Shown: positions 15,654-24,165 of the stretch, in pieces
Numbering within the stretch: the first letter of the stretch is position 1
How the letters are laid out: every line of letters begins with the position of its first letter
NCBI RefSeq assembly: GCF_020165855.1
Contig: NZ_JAIUFY010000005.1
Coordinates: 793,243 to 857,242 of the forward strand
DNA length: 64,000 nt
Direction of reading: 5' to 3'
From: Celeribacter litoreus
Lineage (GTDB): Bacteria > Pseudomonadota > Alphaproteobacteria > Rhodobacterales > Rhodobacteraceae
Translations under genes and position numbers: made by a program
Notes under the pieces: model-generated
What the model was told of the DNA's origin: nothing
Databases searched by the model: none
The model's input: only the letters and a program-made list of their open reading frames with translations

Positions 15654-16595
15654 TCAGCGGCTTGCGGCGTCGAAATGTTCTGCGAGCCGGTCGAAGAATA
15701 GGGATTGCGTCTCGGGAGTTTCCATCGGGATTTCGTGGCGCGCCCCCGGAATTTCGATCAACTCACAGGTCGCCCAGCGCTCCGCGAGCGCACGCACGGA
15801 GTTTTTGCAGACAATTTCTTCGTCCCCGCCGATGAAGGTGAGAACCGGTATATCCGGAAGGGCCTGTGCATGTGCCCAATCGTTCTCCGCGAGGGCTTCC
15901 GTGACCCAATGGCTCGACGGACCGCCAAGTCCGAGGCGAGGTTCTGCGAGAGCCTGACGGGTCATGTAGTCGAACATGCCTTTGTCTGAGGTGAGGAGAT
16001 TGTCCTCAAACCCGTGCCAGATCATGTAAGTTTCTGCCTTGGTGCCCGGCGCGCGGCGGGTGTCGAGGCCGAGCGCACGAACGAGCGGTGAGGCGAACCG
16101 CACCATCAGCTTTTGCCATGGCGTCAGGCCGATGCCCCACATGGGCGCGGAGAAACCGGCGGCTTTGAAGGGTTTGCCTTCGATGAGAGCGCGCACACCA
16201 ATGGCGCCCCCCATGGAATGTCCGATGAGAAACCATGGTTTCGGGCACTTGTGGGCGTGGGCATAGGCGATCACCGCGTCGAGGTCTTTCTGATAGTCGG
16301 GAAACTGCGCAACGTGACCGGTGCGCGGATCATCCAAAAGCCGATCTGCGAGCCCCTGTCCCCGCCAGTCGATGGCGAGGCTGGCATAGCCGCGCTTTGC
16401 GAGATGTTTGGCGGCGCGGCCATACTTTTCGATACATTCCGTGCGGCCCGGGAACATGAAGACGCTGCCTTTCGCATCGTCCATATCCCAAACGCCCACG
16501 CGAATGCGCACCCCATCAGAGGCCGTGAGCCAGTGGGCGTGCCCGCCCTCTGGGCCATCGGCCAACTCAGCAAAGAATGGGGCGCTTTCGGGCAT
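15654..16595 (-). CDS. Alpha/beta hydrolase, lysophospholipase/monoacylglycerol lipase-like
   Basis: 313 aa. Serine hydrolase: oxyanion region VFMFPGRTECIEKYG, nucleophile elbow IGHSMGGA (Ser about residue 126), acid near FIGGDEEIV and catalytic His in GARHEIPMET near the C-terminus. The pattern matches bacterial PldB-like lysophospholipases. No signal peptide, so cytoplasmic or membrane-associated. The SCP2-like gene lies 9 nt upstream on the same strand, probably one operon. Confidence 0.85.
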   Translation of the reverse strand: MPESAPFFAELADGPEGGHAHWLTASDGVRIRVGVWDMDDAKGSVFMFPGRTECIEKYGRAAKHLAKRGYASLAIDWRGQGLADRLLDDPRTGHVAQFPDYQKDLDAVIAYAHAHKCPKPWFLIGHSMGGAIGVRALIEGKPFKAAGFSAPMWGIGLTPWQKLMVRFASPLVRALGLDTRRAPGTKAETYMIWHGFEDNLLTSDKGMFDYMTRQALAEPRLGLGGPSSHWVTEALAENDWAHAQALPDIPVLTFIGGDEEIVCKNSVRALAERWATCELIEIPGARHEIPMETPETQSLFFDRLAEHFDAASR

Positions 16596-16604
16596 CGGTG
16601 AGCC

Positions 16605-16898
16605 TCAGGAAGAGAGCGCGGAGCCAAGCTGCATGGCGAGCCCCATGTTGCCGTCAATCGAGAGTTTACCCGTCATAAAGGCAGACGTCGGGTTGATGTC
16701 GCCTTCCATCATGCCCTGAAACGTCTCGAGGCTCGCTGTGAGGGTCACATCGGCTTCGTCGTCGCCTTCGCGCACGCCGTCACTATCGACAACAATCGCG
16801 CCTTCGTCTTCGATCACGAATTTGGCGACACCCGCGGCAAAGCCGTCTTCCAGTTTTTCAGAGAGGGCTTCGACGGCCTTCGAAATGATCTTGCTCAT
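16605..16898 (-). CDS. SCP2 sterol-binding domain protein
   Basis: 97 aa from the ATG at 16898, which has GGAGGAAAAC directly upstream. Single SCP2 domain: FVIEDEGAIVVDSDG, then ADVTLTASLETFQGMMEGDI and the FMTGKLSIDGNMGLAMQLG end typical of the family. These domains bind lipids such as fatty acyl chains. It precedes a lysophospholipase-like gene, which fits a role in lipid turnover (inference). Confidence 0.88.
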   Translation of the reverse strand: MSKIISKAVEALSEKLEDGFAAGVAKFVIEDEGAIVVDSDGVREGDDEADVTLTASLETFQGMMEGDINPTSAFMTGKLSIDGNMGLAMQLGSALSS

Positions 16899-17004
16899 GT
16901 TTTCCTCCATTCGGTCCGGCACGGGTCACTTTTGTGGGTTTGATGGGATGCCACTTATTTGTGACTTTGAACATGGGGGCCGGAAAGCTACAATCTAGAG
17001 TGTT

Positions 17005-17553
17005 ATGAAAGGAATACGACAGTTTCACAAATGTGCCGTTGCGTTCTGGCTGATTTTGGCCGGTTCGTCCGTCTCTGCGGCGGACTTGGATGAGTTGTTT
17101 GATCAACTCGCCGAGGCGCAGGGCTATAACGCGACGATGATCGAACAGGAGATCGCGCTCGAAATGTCGCGGTCCGGTTCTGACGCGATGGATTTGCTGC
17201 TCGAACGCGGTCGGGCGGCGATTGATCAGGGCGACCTGAGTGGAGCAATCGGGCATCTAACGGCGCTCGTCGATCACGCGCCAGATTTCGCCGAAGGTTA
17301 CAATGCCAGAGCGACAGCCTATTACCTATCTGGCCTTTATGGTCCTGCAATCTACGACATTGCCGAAGTGCTCAATCGTGTGCCGCGCCACTTCGGGGCG
17401 CTTTCCGGGCTTGCATTGATCCTTGAAGAGACCGGCGAAACCGAACGCGCCCTCGACGTTCTCTACGTGATTGAAGGCATCCACCCCAACATGTCTGGTT
17501 TGCAGGAGCGGATTTCCTATCTCGAACTCTTGACCCAAGGGACGGCGCTTTAG
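17005..17553 (+). CDS. Exported tetratricopeptide repeat protein
   Basis: 182 aa. A signal peptide is likely (residues 1-25, ending SVSAA). The remainder shows at least two TPR-like helical pairs: AIDQGDLSGAIGHLTALVDH and NARATAYYLSGLYGPAIYDI. Probably a periplasmic scaffold protein. Partner unknown. It precedes the helicase gene by 94 nt on the same strand. Confidence 0.8.
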   Translation: MKGIRQFHKCAVAFWLILAGSSVSAADLDELFDQLAEAQGYNATMIEQEIALEMSRSGSDAMDLLLERGRAAIDQGDLSGAIGHLTALVDHAPDFAEGYNARATAYYLSGLYGPAIYDIAEVLNRVPRHFGALSGLALILEETGETERALDVLYVIEGIHPNMSGLQERISYLELLTQGTAL

Positions 17554-17647
17554 GCGGCGGGTTGGCTTGCGCTCGGGGAAGGGGCCACCTACAACTCTTC
17601 CGAACGCGAAAACCATAAGAACAGACTCTCAGTAAAAGGGCCCTCAG

Positions 17648-20503
17648 ATGACGGGCATGTCTGGCCGGATCACTGCGGTGCTCGGCCCCACGAATACCGG
17701 AAAAACTCACTACGCAATCGAACGCATGCTGGCCTACCGGACGGGTGTGATCGGGTTGCCGCTGCGTCTTTTGGCGCGGGAGGTCTATGACCGGATCGTG
17801 GCGATCCGAGGCCCGTCTGTTGTCGCACTTGTCACAGGCGAAGAGCGGATCGTCCCGACTCGGGCGCAATACTGGGTCTGTACGGTCGAAGCGATGCCGA
17901 CGGGGATGGGGACAGATTTCCTCGCCGTGGATGAGATTCAACTGTGTGCCGATCCAGAGCGCGGGCATGTGTTCACAGATCGTCTGCTCCATGCACGCGG
18001 CACGCATGAGACGCTGTTCATGGGCTCGGATTCGATGCGTTCGGTGATCGCGCAACTCGTGCCCAAAGCACAGTTCATGCATCGTGACCGGTTTTCCAAG
18101 CTGACCTATGCGGGATCGAAAAAGATTAGCCGGATGCCGTCCCGTGCGGCCATCGTCGGGTTCTCTGTGGATGACGTCTACGCCATTGCAGAGCTTCTGC
18201 GTCGGCAAAAAGGCGGGGCTGCGGTCGTGATGGGCGCTCTGTCTCCGCGAACGCGCAATGCACAGGTGGAGATGTATCAGAACGGCGATGTGGATTACCT
18301 CGTTGCAACGGACGCCATCGGGATGGGCCTGAACCTCGACGTCACGCACGTCGCGTTCTCCTCCACCGTGAAATTCGATGGGCGACGCATGCGGCATCTC
18401 ATGCCAAACGAGCTTGCCCAGATCGCGGGGCGGGCAGGGCGCTACAAGACCGATGGCACCTTTGGCGTCACGGGAGAGGCGGAGCCGTTCGATGAAGAGG
18501 TGATCGAAGCCATCGAAGAGCATCGTTTCACGCCTCAGAAAAAGCTCAACTGGCGCAACTCTCGGCTCGAATTCGGGTCTGTGGATCGGTTGATTGCTTC
18601 GCTCGAAATGGCTCCGAATGACCCGTCGCTCGTGCGCGCACGCGAGGCAGATGACCTTCTCGCGCTTAAAACGCTCTCTGATCTCAAGTCCGTACGCCCG
18701 CGTCTCAGAGGCGGAAAAGACGTCAAACTGCTCTGGGATGTCTGCCGGATTCCCGATTTTCGGGGAATCAGTCATGGGGAGCACACGTCACTTCTTGAGC
18801 GAATTTATGAATTTTTGCACGAATTCGGGCGCGTTCCGGACGATTGGCTTGCGGCACAGATCAAGCGCATTGATCATACGAACGGCAATATTGACACTTT
18901 GTCTAAAAGACTCGCCTACATACGCACTTGGACTTATGTTGCGCAGCGCAGCGGTTGGGTTGATGACGAAAGCCATTGGCGCGGCACGACACGCGCTGTA
19001 GAAGACCGATTGTCTGATGCGCTCCATGGCGCATTAACACAGAGATTTGTGGACCGGCGGACGAGTGTGCTCCTTCGGCGGCTCAAACAGAAGGAGGGCC
19101 TTGTGGCCGACGTAAACGACAAGGGTGAAGTGACGGTTGAAGGCGAATTCGTCGGCCGTCTCGAAGGGTTCCGGTTTATCCAGGACAAGGCATCCACGCC
19201 AGACGAGGCAAAGACCCTCGCGCAGGCCGCAATGGCGGCACTGACACCGGAGTTCAGCCTGCGGGCCGACCGGTTCTACAATGCTCCCGACACGGAAATG
19301 GATTTCACCGATCAGGGTGGTCTGATGTGGGGCGAGCATGCCGTGGGCAAACTGGTTCCGGGCGATGACGCGCTCAAACCGCGCGCAGTTGCGTTTGTCG
19401 ACGATGGTGTCGCGCAGGACGTGGTGGAGAAAGTGACCCGCCGCCTGCAGCACTTCATCGACCGCAAGATCGCGACCCTCTTTGAGCCGCTTCTGAACAT
19501 GTCGCGCGACGAAACCCTCGCCGGACTTCCGCGCGGGTTTGCTTTCCGTCTGGTTGAAAACCTCGGCGTGATCCCGCGTGACGCTGTCGCTGGTGAAGTC
19601 AAAGAGCTCGATCAGGACGCGCGTGGCGCACTGCGCAAGCACGGTGTGCGTTTCGGTCAATACACGATCTTCATGCCGCTCCTGCTCAAACCGGCGCCGA
19701 CGCGTCTGCGTCTGCTGCTCTGGGCTTTGAACGCGAAGTTCGACGAATTCCCCGACGCACCGCCGCCGGGTCTCGTGACCATTCCCGCCGTTGTGGATGC
19801 ACCGGAAGGCTACTACGCCATGTCCGGTTACCGTCTCTCCGGCACGCGAGCAATCCGGATTGATATGCTCGAACGTCTCGCTGACCTGCTTCGCAGCCAG
19901 GACAGCCGTGGCGGGTTTGAGGCAACGCCGGATATGCTCTCGATCACGGGTATGACGCTTGAGCAATTTGCCGATCTAATGGGCGGCATGGGCTACAAGG
20001 CCGAGAAAGGCGAGCGCCAGAAGGTGAAGCCGGTCGATGAGGTTGTGGCTGATGCTGCGGCTTCTGCACCTGAAGTGACCGAAGCCGCCGATCTATCTGG
20101 TATCGCAACTGAGATTCCGGATGAGGGTGAAGCTCCGTCTGCAGAGATCGCAGAACCTGCGCCGTCCGAAGACGAAGCCGCACAGTTTGCAGAGACCGAA
20201 GTGCCGGAAGGCGTTGCAGCCGATGCGTCTGTTGCCGAGGCCGAGACTGAGGTGTTCTACACCTTCACTTGGGGCGGCAACCGTGGTGGTCAGAACCGTG
20301 GTCCGCGTCGCCAGCAGGGCGGTGATCGTCCGCAGGGCAAAAAGGGCGGCGGCAAGCCGAAAGGTAAAGGTGGTCCGCGCCGCGATGGCGGCAAAGGCAA
20401 CCAACAGCCTAAGACCTTCTCTGCGCGTCCGCCGAAGAAAGAGAAGCCGATCGATCCGGACAACCCGTTCGCGGCTCTCATGGCGCTTAAGGACAAGAAG
20501 TAA
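17648..20503 (+). CDS. SUV3-like ATP-dependent RNA helicase
   Basis: 951 aa. Superfamily 2 helicase resembling mitochondrial SUV3 (RNA turnover). Walker A is LGPTNTGKTHY (about residues 12-22), the DEAD-box position reads VDEIQ, and motif VI is QIAGRAGRYKTDG. The middle carries the SUV3 C-terminal region (LDKI-like helices). The last 200 residues are a long acidic low-complexity stretch (many Ala/Glu) followed by a Gly/Lys/Arg-rich tail, likely disordered RNA-binding. It overlaps nothing; the S4 gene follows after 6 nt, so both act in RNA metabolism. Confidence 0.9.
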   Translation: MTGMSGRITAVLGPTNTGKTHYAIERMLAYRTGVIGLPLRLLAREVYDRIVAIRGPSVVALVTGEERIVPTRAQYWVCTVEAMPTGMGTDFLAVDEIQLCADPERGHVFTDRLLHARGTHETLFMGSDSMRSVIAQLVPKAQFMHRDRFSKLTYAGSKKISRMPSRAAIVGFSVDDVYAIAELLRRQKGGAAVVMGALSPRTRNAQVEMYQNGDVDYLVATDAIGMGLNLDVTHVAFSSTVKFDGRRMRHLMPNELAQIAGRAGRYKTDGTFGVTGEAEPFDEEVIEAIEEHRFTPQKKLNWRNSRLEFGSVDRLIASLEMAPNDPSLVRAREADDLLALKTLSDLKSVRPRLRGGKDVKLLWDVCRIPDFRGISHGEHTSLLERIYEFLHEFGRVPDDWLAAQIKRIDHTNGNIDTLSKRLAYIRTWTYVAQRSGWVDDESHWRGTTRAVEDRLSDALHGALTQRFVDRRTSVLLRRLKQKEGLVADVNDKGEVTVEGEFVGRLEGFRFIQDKASTPDEAKTLAQAAMAALTPEFSLRADRFYNAPDTEMDFTDQGGLMWGEHAVGKLVPGDDALKPRAVAFVDDGVAQDVVEKVTRRLQHFIDRKIATLFEPLLNMSRDETLAGLPRGFAFRLVENLGVIPRDAVAGEVKELDQDARGALRKHGVRFGQYTIFMPLLLKPAPTRLRLLLWALNAKFDEFPDAPPPGLVTIPAVVDAPEGYYAMSGYRLSGTRAIRIDMLERLADLLRSQDSRGGFEATPDMLSITGMTLEQFADLMGGMGYKAEKGERQKVKPVDEVVADAAASAPEVTEAADLSGIATEIPDEGEAPSAEIAEPAPSEDEAAQFAETEVPEGVAADASVAEAETEVFYTFTWGGNRGGQNRGPRRQQGGDRPQGKKGGGKPKGKGGPRRDGGKGNQQPKTFSARPPKKEKPIDPDNPFAALMALKDKK

Positions 20504-20509
20504 GATTCT

Positions 20510-20890
20510 ATGGAGAAGCGGGAGACCATTCGTCTCGACAAGTGGCTTTGGTATGCCCGCTTTTTCAAAACCCGCGGCCTTGCTGCAAAGGTCGTGACCG
20601 GTGGCCACGTTCGCGTCAATTCAGCGAAGGTTTCCAAGGCGGCGACCTCGGTTGGGGAGGGGGATGTGCTGACGTTTCCCCAAGCCAACCGAATCCGCGT
20701 GGTACGGATCGAGGCCTGCGGTCAACGCCGTGGCCCCGCTCCCGAGGCCCAAGGGCTCTACGACGATCTGAGCCCGCCCGCGCCTGAAAAGAACGACATT
20801 CCTCCCGCGCCGAGATTTGAGGGAAAAGGACGTCCCACGAAGAAAGATCGTCGCACCGGCCTCCTTAAGGGGTCGGACATGCTTGAATGA
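20510..20890 (+). CDS. S4 domain RNA-binding protein (HslR-like)
   Basis: 126 aa. S4 domain at residues 5-60 (IRLDKWLWYARFFKTRGLAA, then GHVRVNSAKVSKAAT), as in HslR/Hsp15, which binds 50S subunits with stalled nascent chains. The C-terminal half is basic and Pro-rich (GRPTKKDRRTGLLKG). It follows the helicase closely and precedes ferredoxin, a conserved order in Rhodobacteraceae. Confidence 0.9.
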   Translation: MEKRETIRLDKWLWYARFFKTRGLAAKVVTGGHVRVNSAKVSKAATSVGEGDVLTFPQANRIRVVRIEACGQRRGPAPEAQGLYDDLSPPAPEKNDIPPAPRFEGKGRPTKKDRRTGLLKGSDMLE

Positions 20891-20944
20891 TTGCGGGCAA
20901 CGCTTTAGCTAGGTCCGAAAGATCGAAATTTTGGATGAGCCGAC

Positions 20945-21283
20945 ATGACCTACGTCGTTATCGATAACTGCATCGCCTGCAAATACACCGACTGTGTGGA
21001 AGTCTGCCCTGTGGACTGTTTCTACGAGGGTGAGAATATGCTGGTGATCCATCCGGATGAATGCATCGACTGTGGTGTGTGTGAACCGGAATGTCCCGCC
21101 GACGCAATCCGTCCGGATACCGAGCCGGAAATGGAGAAATGGGTCGAACTGAACCGCAAGTATGCGGAGCTTTGGCCTGTGATCCTCGAGAAGAAAGATC
21201 CGCTTCCGGACTCTGAGGAGCGCGACGGTGAGAGCGATAAGCTCAACAAATACTTCTCGGAAGCGCCGGGCGAAGGGTCCTGA
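20945..21283 (+). CDS. fdxA: 7Fe ferredoxin FdxA
   Basis: 112 aa. Small electron carrier with one 3Fe-4S and one 4Fe-4S cluster. The N-terminal half has the two Cys-rich blocks [18 protein letters not shown] and [12 protein letters not shown], in the arrangement of FdxA/Azotobacter FdI. The tail (residues 65-112) is acidic. GAGCCGAC precedes the ATG. It comes before carD, as in many alphaproteobacteria, but terminators separate the two. Confidence 0.95.
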   Translation: MTYVVIDNCIACKYTDCVEVCPVDCFYEGENMLVIHPDECIDCGVCEPECPADAIRPDTEPEMEKWVELNRKYAELWPVILEKKDPLPDSEERDGESDKLNKYFSEAPGEGS

Positions 21284-21330
21284 TCAGGACCCTACGTCCC
21301 CGACTGAACGCATGATTCGATTCGTCGCTT

Positions 21331-21376
21331 GGAATTGCGCTGCATGTGCACCTGCAGCAATTCCGCGGGGCTTTTC
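21331..21376 (+). terminator. Hairpin downstream of fdxA
   Basis: GGAATTG (21331-21337) pairs with CAATTCC (21358-21364), with inner CTGCA/TGCAG. A short T-run comes 6 nt later, so it is a weak terminator or a processing/stability hairpin. Confidence 0.45.
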
Positions 21377-21407
21377 CTGTTTATGAGAGGCGAAATCCTG
21401 CGAATTC

Positions 21408-21448
21408 CGCGGGGTCTCATCGCTCGAAAAGCCCGCGACGCTTTTTTT
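21408..21448. terminator. Second terminator-like hairpin, fdxA-carD gap
   Basis: CGCGGG (21408-21413) pairs with CCCGCG (21432-21437), followed after 4 nt by seven T. The block AATTCCGCGGGG also occurs 39 nt earlier, so the region holds a small direct repeat. Confidence 0.5.
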
Positions 21449-21470
21449 CATGCGAATTTTATGGTATAAA

Positions 21471-21539
21471 GGTTGAACCATCACAGGGCATATCAACCTC
21501 AACCCCCTAAGCAACGCTTACCTAGGGGCTTGAGTTTTT
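21471..21539 (+). ncRNA. Candidate small RNA in fdxA-carD gap
   Basis: A TATAAA box at 21465-21470 precedes GGTTGA (21471-21476), which pairs with TCAACC (21493-21498). Directly behind it, CTCAA/TTGAG and CCCCTA/TAGGGG (21498-21534) form a long stem with five T: a textbook terminator. The unit would make a transcript of about 70 nt with two stem-loops. No ORF. It may instead be a carD leader attenuator. Expression is not shown. Confidence 0.35.
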
Positions 21540-21623
21540 CGCGCCCAAAACTGGTCACGAGCGGGTTTGCAGCCGTGCGGAAAAAATCCGGCATGTGCGC
21601 GAATTGTATCGAGACCGAGTGTT

Positions 21624-21650
21624 CGGACAGGCTTTGTGTGTCCCTGTCCG
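21624..21650 (+). promoter_or_regulatory. Hairpin in carD 5' leader
   Basis: CGGACAGG (21624-21631) pairs perfectly with CCTGTCCG (21643-21650), about 95 nt before the carD start. Possible leader structure; function unknown. Confidence 0.35.
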
Positions 21651-21745
21651 GATGAGCGCGCGAAAGAGAAGAGACTGTCTGGTGGTGGTGAAAATGGTTT
21701 CCCGATGAGGAAAAGCCTGCACCCGTGTGAGGATAAAGCCTGCAA

Positions 21746-22255
21746 ATGAGCAAGACCAAGAAATCTGAATTCCGCCCGAACGATTTCGTTGTTTACCCGG
21801 CCCATGGCGTCGGTCAGATCATCTCGATCGAAGAACAAGAAATCGCGGGTATGTCCCTCGAACTGTTCGTTATCGCGTTTGAAAAAGACAAGATGACCCT
21901 GCGCGTTCCGACCAACAAAGCCGTGGAAAGCGGCCTTAGGTCCCTGTCGTCGCCGGAACTGATCCAGGACGCCATGAAGACCCTGAAGGGCAAAGCCAAA
22001 GTCAAACGCGCCATGTGGTCCCGCCGTGCTCAGGAATATGAGCAGAAGATCAACTCTGGCGACCTGATTGCGATTGCCGAGGTGGTTCGCGACCTGCACC
22101 GCACCGACGACCAGCGCGAGCAATCCTATTCCGAGCGCCAGCTTTACGAAGCTGCTCTGGACCGTCTGACCCGCGAAGTCGCGGCTGTGTCCGGCTCCGA
22201 TGAGGCCGATGCGCAGAAAAAAGTGAGCGACGTGCTCGTGAGCCGCGCTGCTTAA
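21746..22255 (+). CDS. carD: CarD/CdnL family transcription regulator
   Basis: 169 aa. RNA polymerase-binding factor that stabilises open complexes; in Rhodobacter it acts mainly at promoters with weak -10 elements. The Tudor-like RNA polymerase-interaction domain is at residues 10-65 (FRPNDFVVYPAHGVGQIISI), followed by the helical DNA-binding domain with ARGIN-like WSRRAQEYEQKINSGDL. Length is normal. A long leader precedes it; a terminator at 22283 serves both carD and convergent cobS. Confidence 0.95.
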   Translation: MSKTKKSEFRPNDFVVYPAHGVGQIISIEEQEIAGMSLELFVIAFEKDKMTLRVPTNKAVESGLRSLSSPELIQDAMKTLKGKAKVKRAMWSRRAQEYEQKINSGDLIAIAEVVRDLHRTDDQREQSYSERQLYEAALDRLTREVAAVSGSDEADAQKKVSDVLVSRAA

Positions 22256-22282
22256 ACGCACGCTTTTCAAGACTTATGAGAG

Positions 22283-22310
22283 CCGCCGGATGGAAACGTC
22301 CGGCGGTTTT
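22283..22310. terminator. Terminator between carD and cobS
   Basis: CCGCCGGA (22283-22290) pairs with TCCGGCGG (22299-22306), followed by TTTTC. Confidence 0.8.
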
Positions 22311-22311
22311 C

Positions 22312-23064
22312 TTATGCGAGGACGGTAAAGGCGGTGAGTGCCGCGATTTCGCAAAGGACCTGCGTGGCCCCAAGCACATCTCCGGTCTGGCCGCCGATTT
22401 TGGTCATCGCAATCCGCGCCGCGGCGAAGGCTGTACCCGCGATGGCCGCGCTCGCAATCACCGCAGGAACAAAGCCGACGACGATCCATGCGAGGGCGAA
22501 CGCCACGATGAGCGCGAGCGCTGCGGCCTCACACGGCGGGCGACCGGTTTTGACCGAAAGGCCGTCACTACGCGCGGGAGGAAGGAGCATCATCAGCGCG
22601 GGCAGGGGCGCACGTGAAAGCAGTGCAGCGGCGATCATGGCGGTGACGATCAGGTCCTCATGTGCGAGTTGGCTCAGCGCGGTAAAGCGGATCAGCAGTC
22701 CGAGGATCAATGCGATCACACCATAGGCGCCGATGCGGCTGTCGCGCATGATCTCGAGGCGGCGGAGTTTTTCGAATCCACCCCAGAACCCGTCGGCGCA
22801 ATCCGCAAGGCCGTCTTCGTGCATCGCACCCGTTGTGATCACCAGCGCCGAGAGCGCAAAGCCCGCAATCAGAGACGCGCCAAGGCCGAACCAACCGGCA
22901 ATCGTCGCAACCGCCCCCGCGACCAATCCGACGGCGAGACCCGCAAGCGGAAAGGCCCATGTCGCCTCGGAGGTCCGCTCAAACGTCGCCCGCACCGGAA
23001 TACGGGTCATGAGCGCCAGCGCCGTTGCGGCGTCGCTGAGTTTGGGCGTGAAACGTGCGGTCAT
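22312..23064 (-). CDS. cobS: Adenosylcobinamide-GDP ribazoletransferase (cobalamin synthase)
   Basis: 250 aa integral membrane enzyme that joins alpha-ribazole to adenosylcobinamide-GDP. Several hydrophobic helices and the conserved ALMTRIPV start and [18 protein letters not shown] (with the metal-binding DGLAD-x-D) are visible; RDSRIGAYG follows. ATG 23064 has GGAGGTGCGCAAG before it and is chosen over Met at 23079. It is divergent from cobT, which makes the alpha-ribazole phosphate precursor. Confidence 0.95.
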   Translation of the reverse strand: MTARFTPKLSDAATALALMTRIPVRATFERTSEATWAFPLAGLAVGLVAGAVATIAGWFGLGASLIAGFALSALVITTGAMHEDGLADCADGFWGGFEKLRRLEIMRDSRIGAYGVIALILGLLIRFTALSQLAHEDLIVTAMIAAALLSRAPLPALMMLLPPARSDGLSVKTGRPPCEAAALALIVAFALAWIVVGFVPAVIASAAIAGTAFAAARIAMTKIGGQTGDVLGATQVLCEIAALTAFTVLA

Positions 23065-23157
23065 CTTGCGCACCTCCATGTGGCATTCTGCTCTGTATTT
23101 GCGGCCTCCTCCGAGATAGAAGCTCAGAGGCGTGAAGACAATGAGGGAGACAGACGC

Positions 23158-24162
23158 ATGGCATTTTCCGATCTGGCAGGGTTCGAAGCACTCTTGAAAC
23201 AGGCGCCTGGTCCCGATGTCGCGGCACAGCAGGGCGCAGAAGCCCGAAATACCCAGTTGACCAAGCCAGCGGGCTCTCTCGGACGTCTCGAAGAGGTTGG
23301 TATTTGGTATGCGACTTGGCGTGGCGAAGAGCGTCCGCGCATTCAGAAACCTCAAGTCGCGATTTTCGCGGGCAACCACGGCGTGACGGCCAAAGGCGTC
23401 TCCGCGTTTCCTGCCGAAGTCACCGTTCAAATGGTGATCAATTTCGAACATGGCGGAGCGGCGATCAACCAGCTCTCACGCAATGCGGGCGCGAGTATGT
23501 CCGTGCATCCCATCGACCTTGAACGCCCGACAGCAGATTTCACCGAAGATACCGCCATGTCCGAAGAGGACTGTGTGAACGCGCTTAAAGTCGGCTGGAA
23601 CGCCGTCGATCCGCAGTCTGATCTCTTGGTCGTTGGCGAAATGGGAATCGGAAACACGACATCTGCGGCTGCGATTGCGCATGCGCTCTTTGGCGGCACA
23701 GCGGCCGAGTGGATCGGGCGTGGCACGGGCGTGGATGACGCTGGCCTGAAAATCAAGGAAGAGGTGGCTGCCGCCGGTGTTGCGCTCCATGGTGGCTTGG
23801 CGCCGCTTGACCTTTTGGCGGCGCTCGGTGGGCGTGAACTGGCCGCGATGGCGGGCGCTGTGGCGCGTGCCCGTGCTCTGCGTATTCCGGTCATCATGGA
23901 CGGGTTCATTTGCACGGCTGCGCTGGCCTGTCTCGAAAAGGCCGTTCCGGGATCTCTGGATCACTGCATTGCAGGACATGTGTCCGAAGAGCCAGGTCAC
24001 AAGAAGCTTTTGGCGGCCCTCGGAAAAGAGCCGCTCGTCGCGCTGAACCTGCGCCTCGGCGAAGGCTCTGGTGCAGGTCTTGTGATCCCGTTGGTTAAAG
24101 GGGCCGTCGAATGCCTGTCCGGCATGGCGACCTTTGCTGAGGCGGGGGTGTCCGGCGCCTGA
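23158..24162 (+). CDS. cobT: Nicotinate-nucleotide-dimethylbenzimidazole phosphoribosyltransferase
   Basis: 334 aa from ATG 23158. Makes alpha-ribazole phosphate for the lower ligand of cobalamin. Motifs: [12 protein letters not shown] near residue 40, [32 protein letters not shown] and GRGTGVDD. The open frame runs 166 codons further upstream, but that part is antisense to cobS. A GGGAGA lies 11 nt before the ATG. The 93-nt gap to cobS is too short for a cobalamin riboswitch. Confidence 0.95.
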   Translation: MAFSDLAGFEALLKQAPGPDVAAQQGAEARNTQLTKPAGSLGRLEEVGIWYATWRGEERPRIQKPQVAIFAGNHGVTAKGVSAFPAEVTVQMVINFEHGGAAINQLSRNAGASMSVHPIDLERPTADFTEDTAMSEEDCVNALKVGWNAVDPQSDLLVVGEMGIGNTTSAAAIAHALFGGTAAEWIGRGTGVDDAGLKIKEEVAAAGVALHGGLAPLDLLAALGGRELAAMAGAVARARALRIPVIMDGFICTAALACLEKAVPGSLDHCIAGHVSEEPGHKKLLAALGKEPLVALNLRLGEGSGAGLVIPLVKGAVECLSGMATFAEAGVSGA

Positions 24163-24165
24163 TCG

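Noticed and set aside
21473-21655. 60-codon ORF in the fdxA-carD gap
   Set aside because: It runs through a textbook terminator hairpin and lacks a ribosome binding site.
23065-23157. Cobalamin riboswitch between cobS and cobT
   Set aside because: The gap is only 93 nt and no B12-box sequence is seen.
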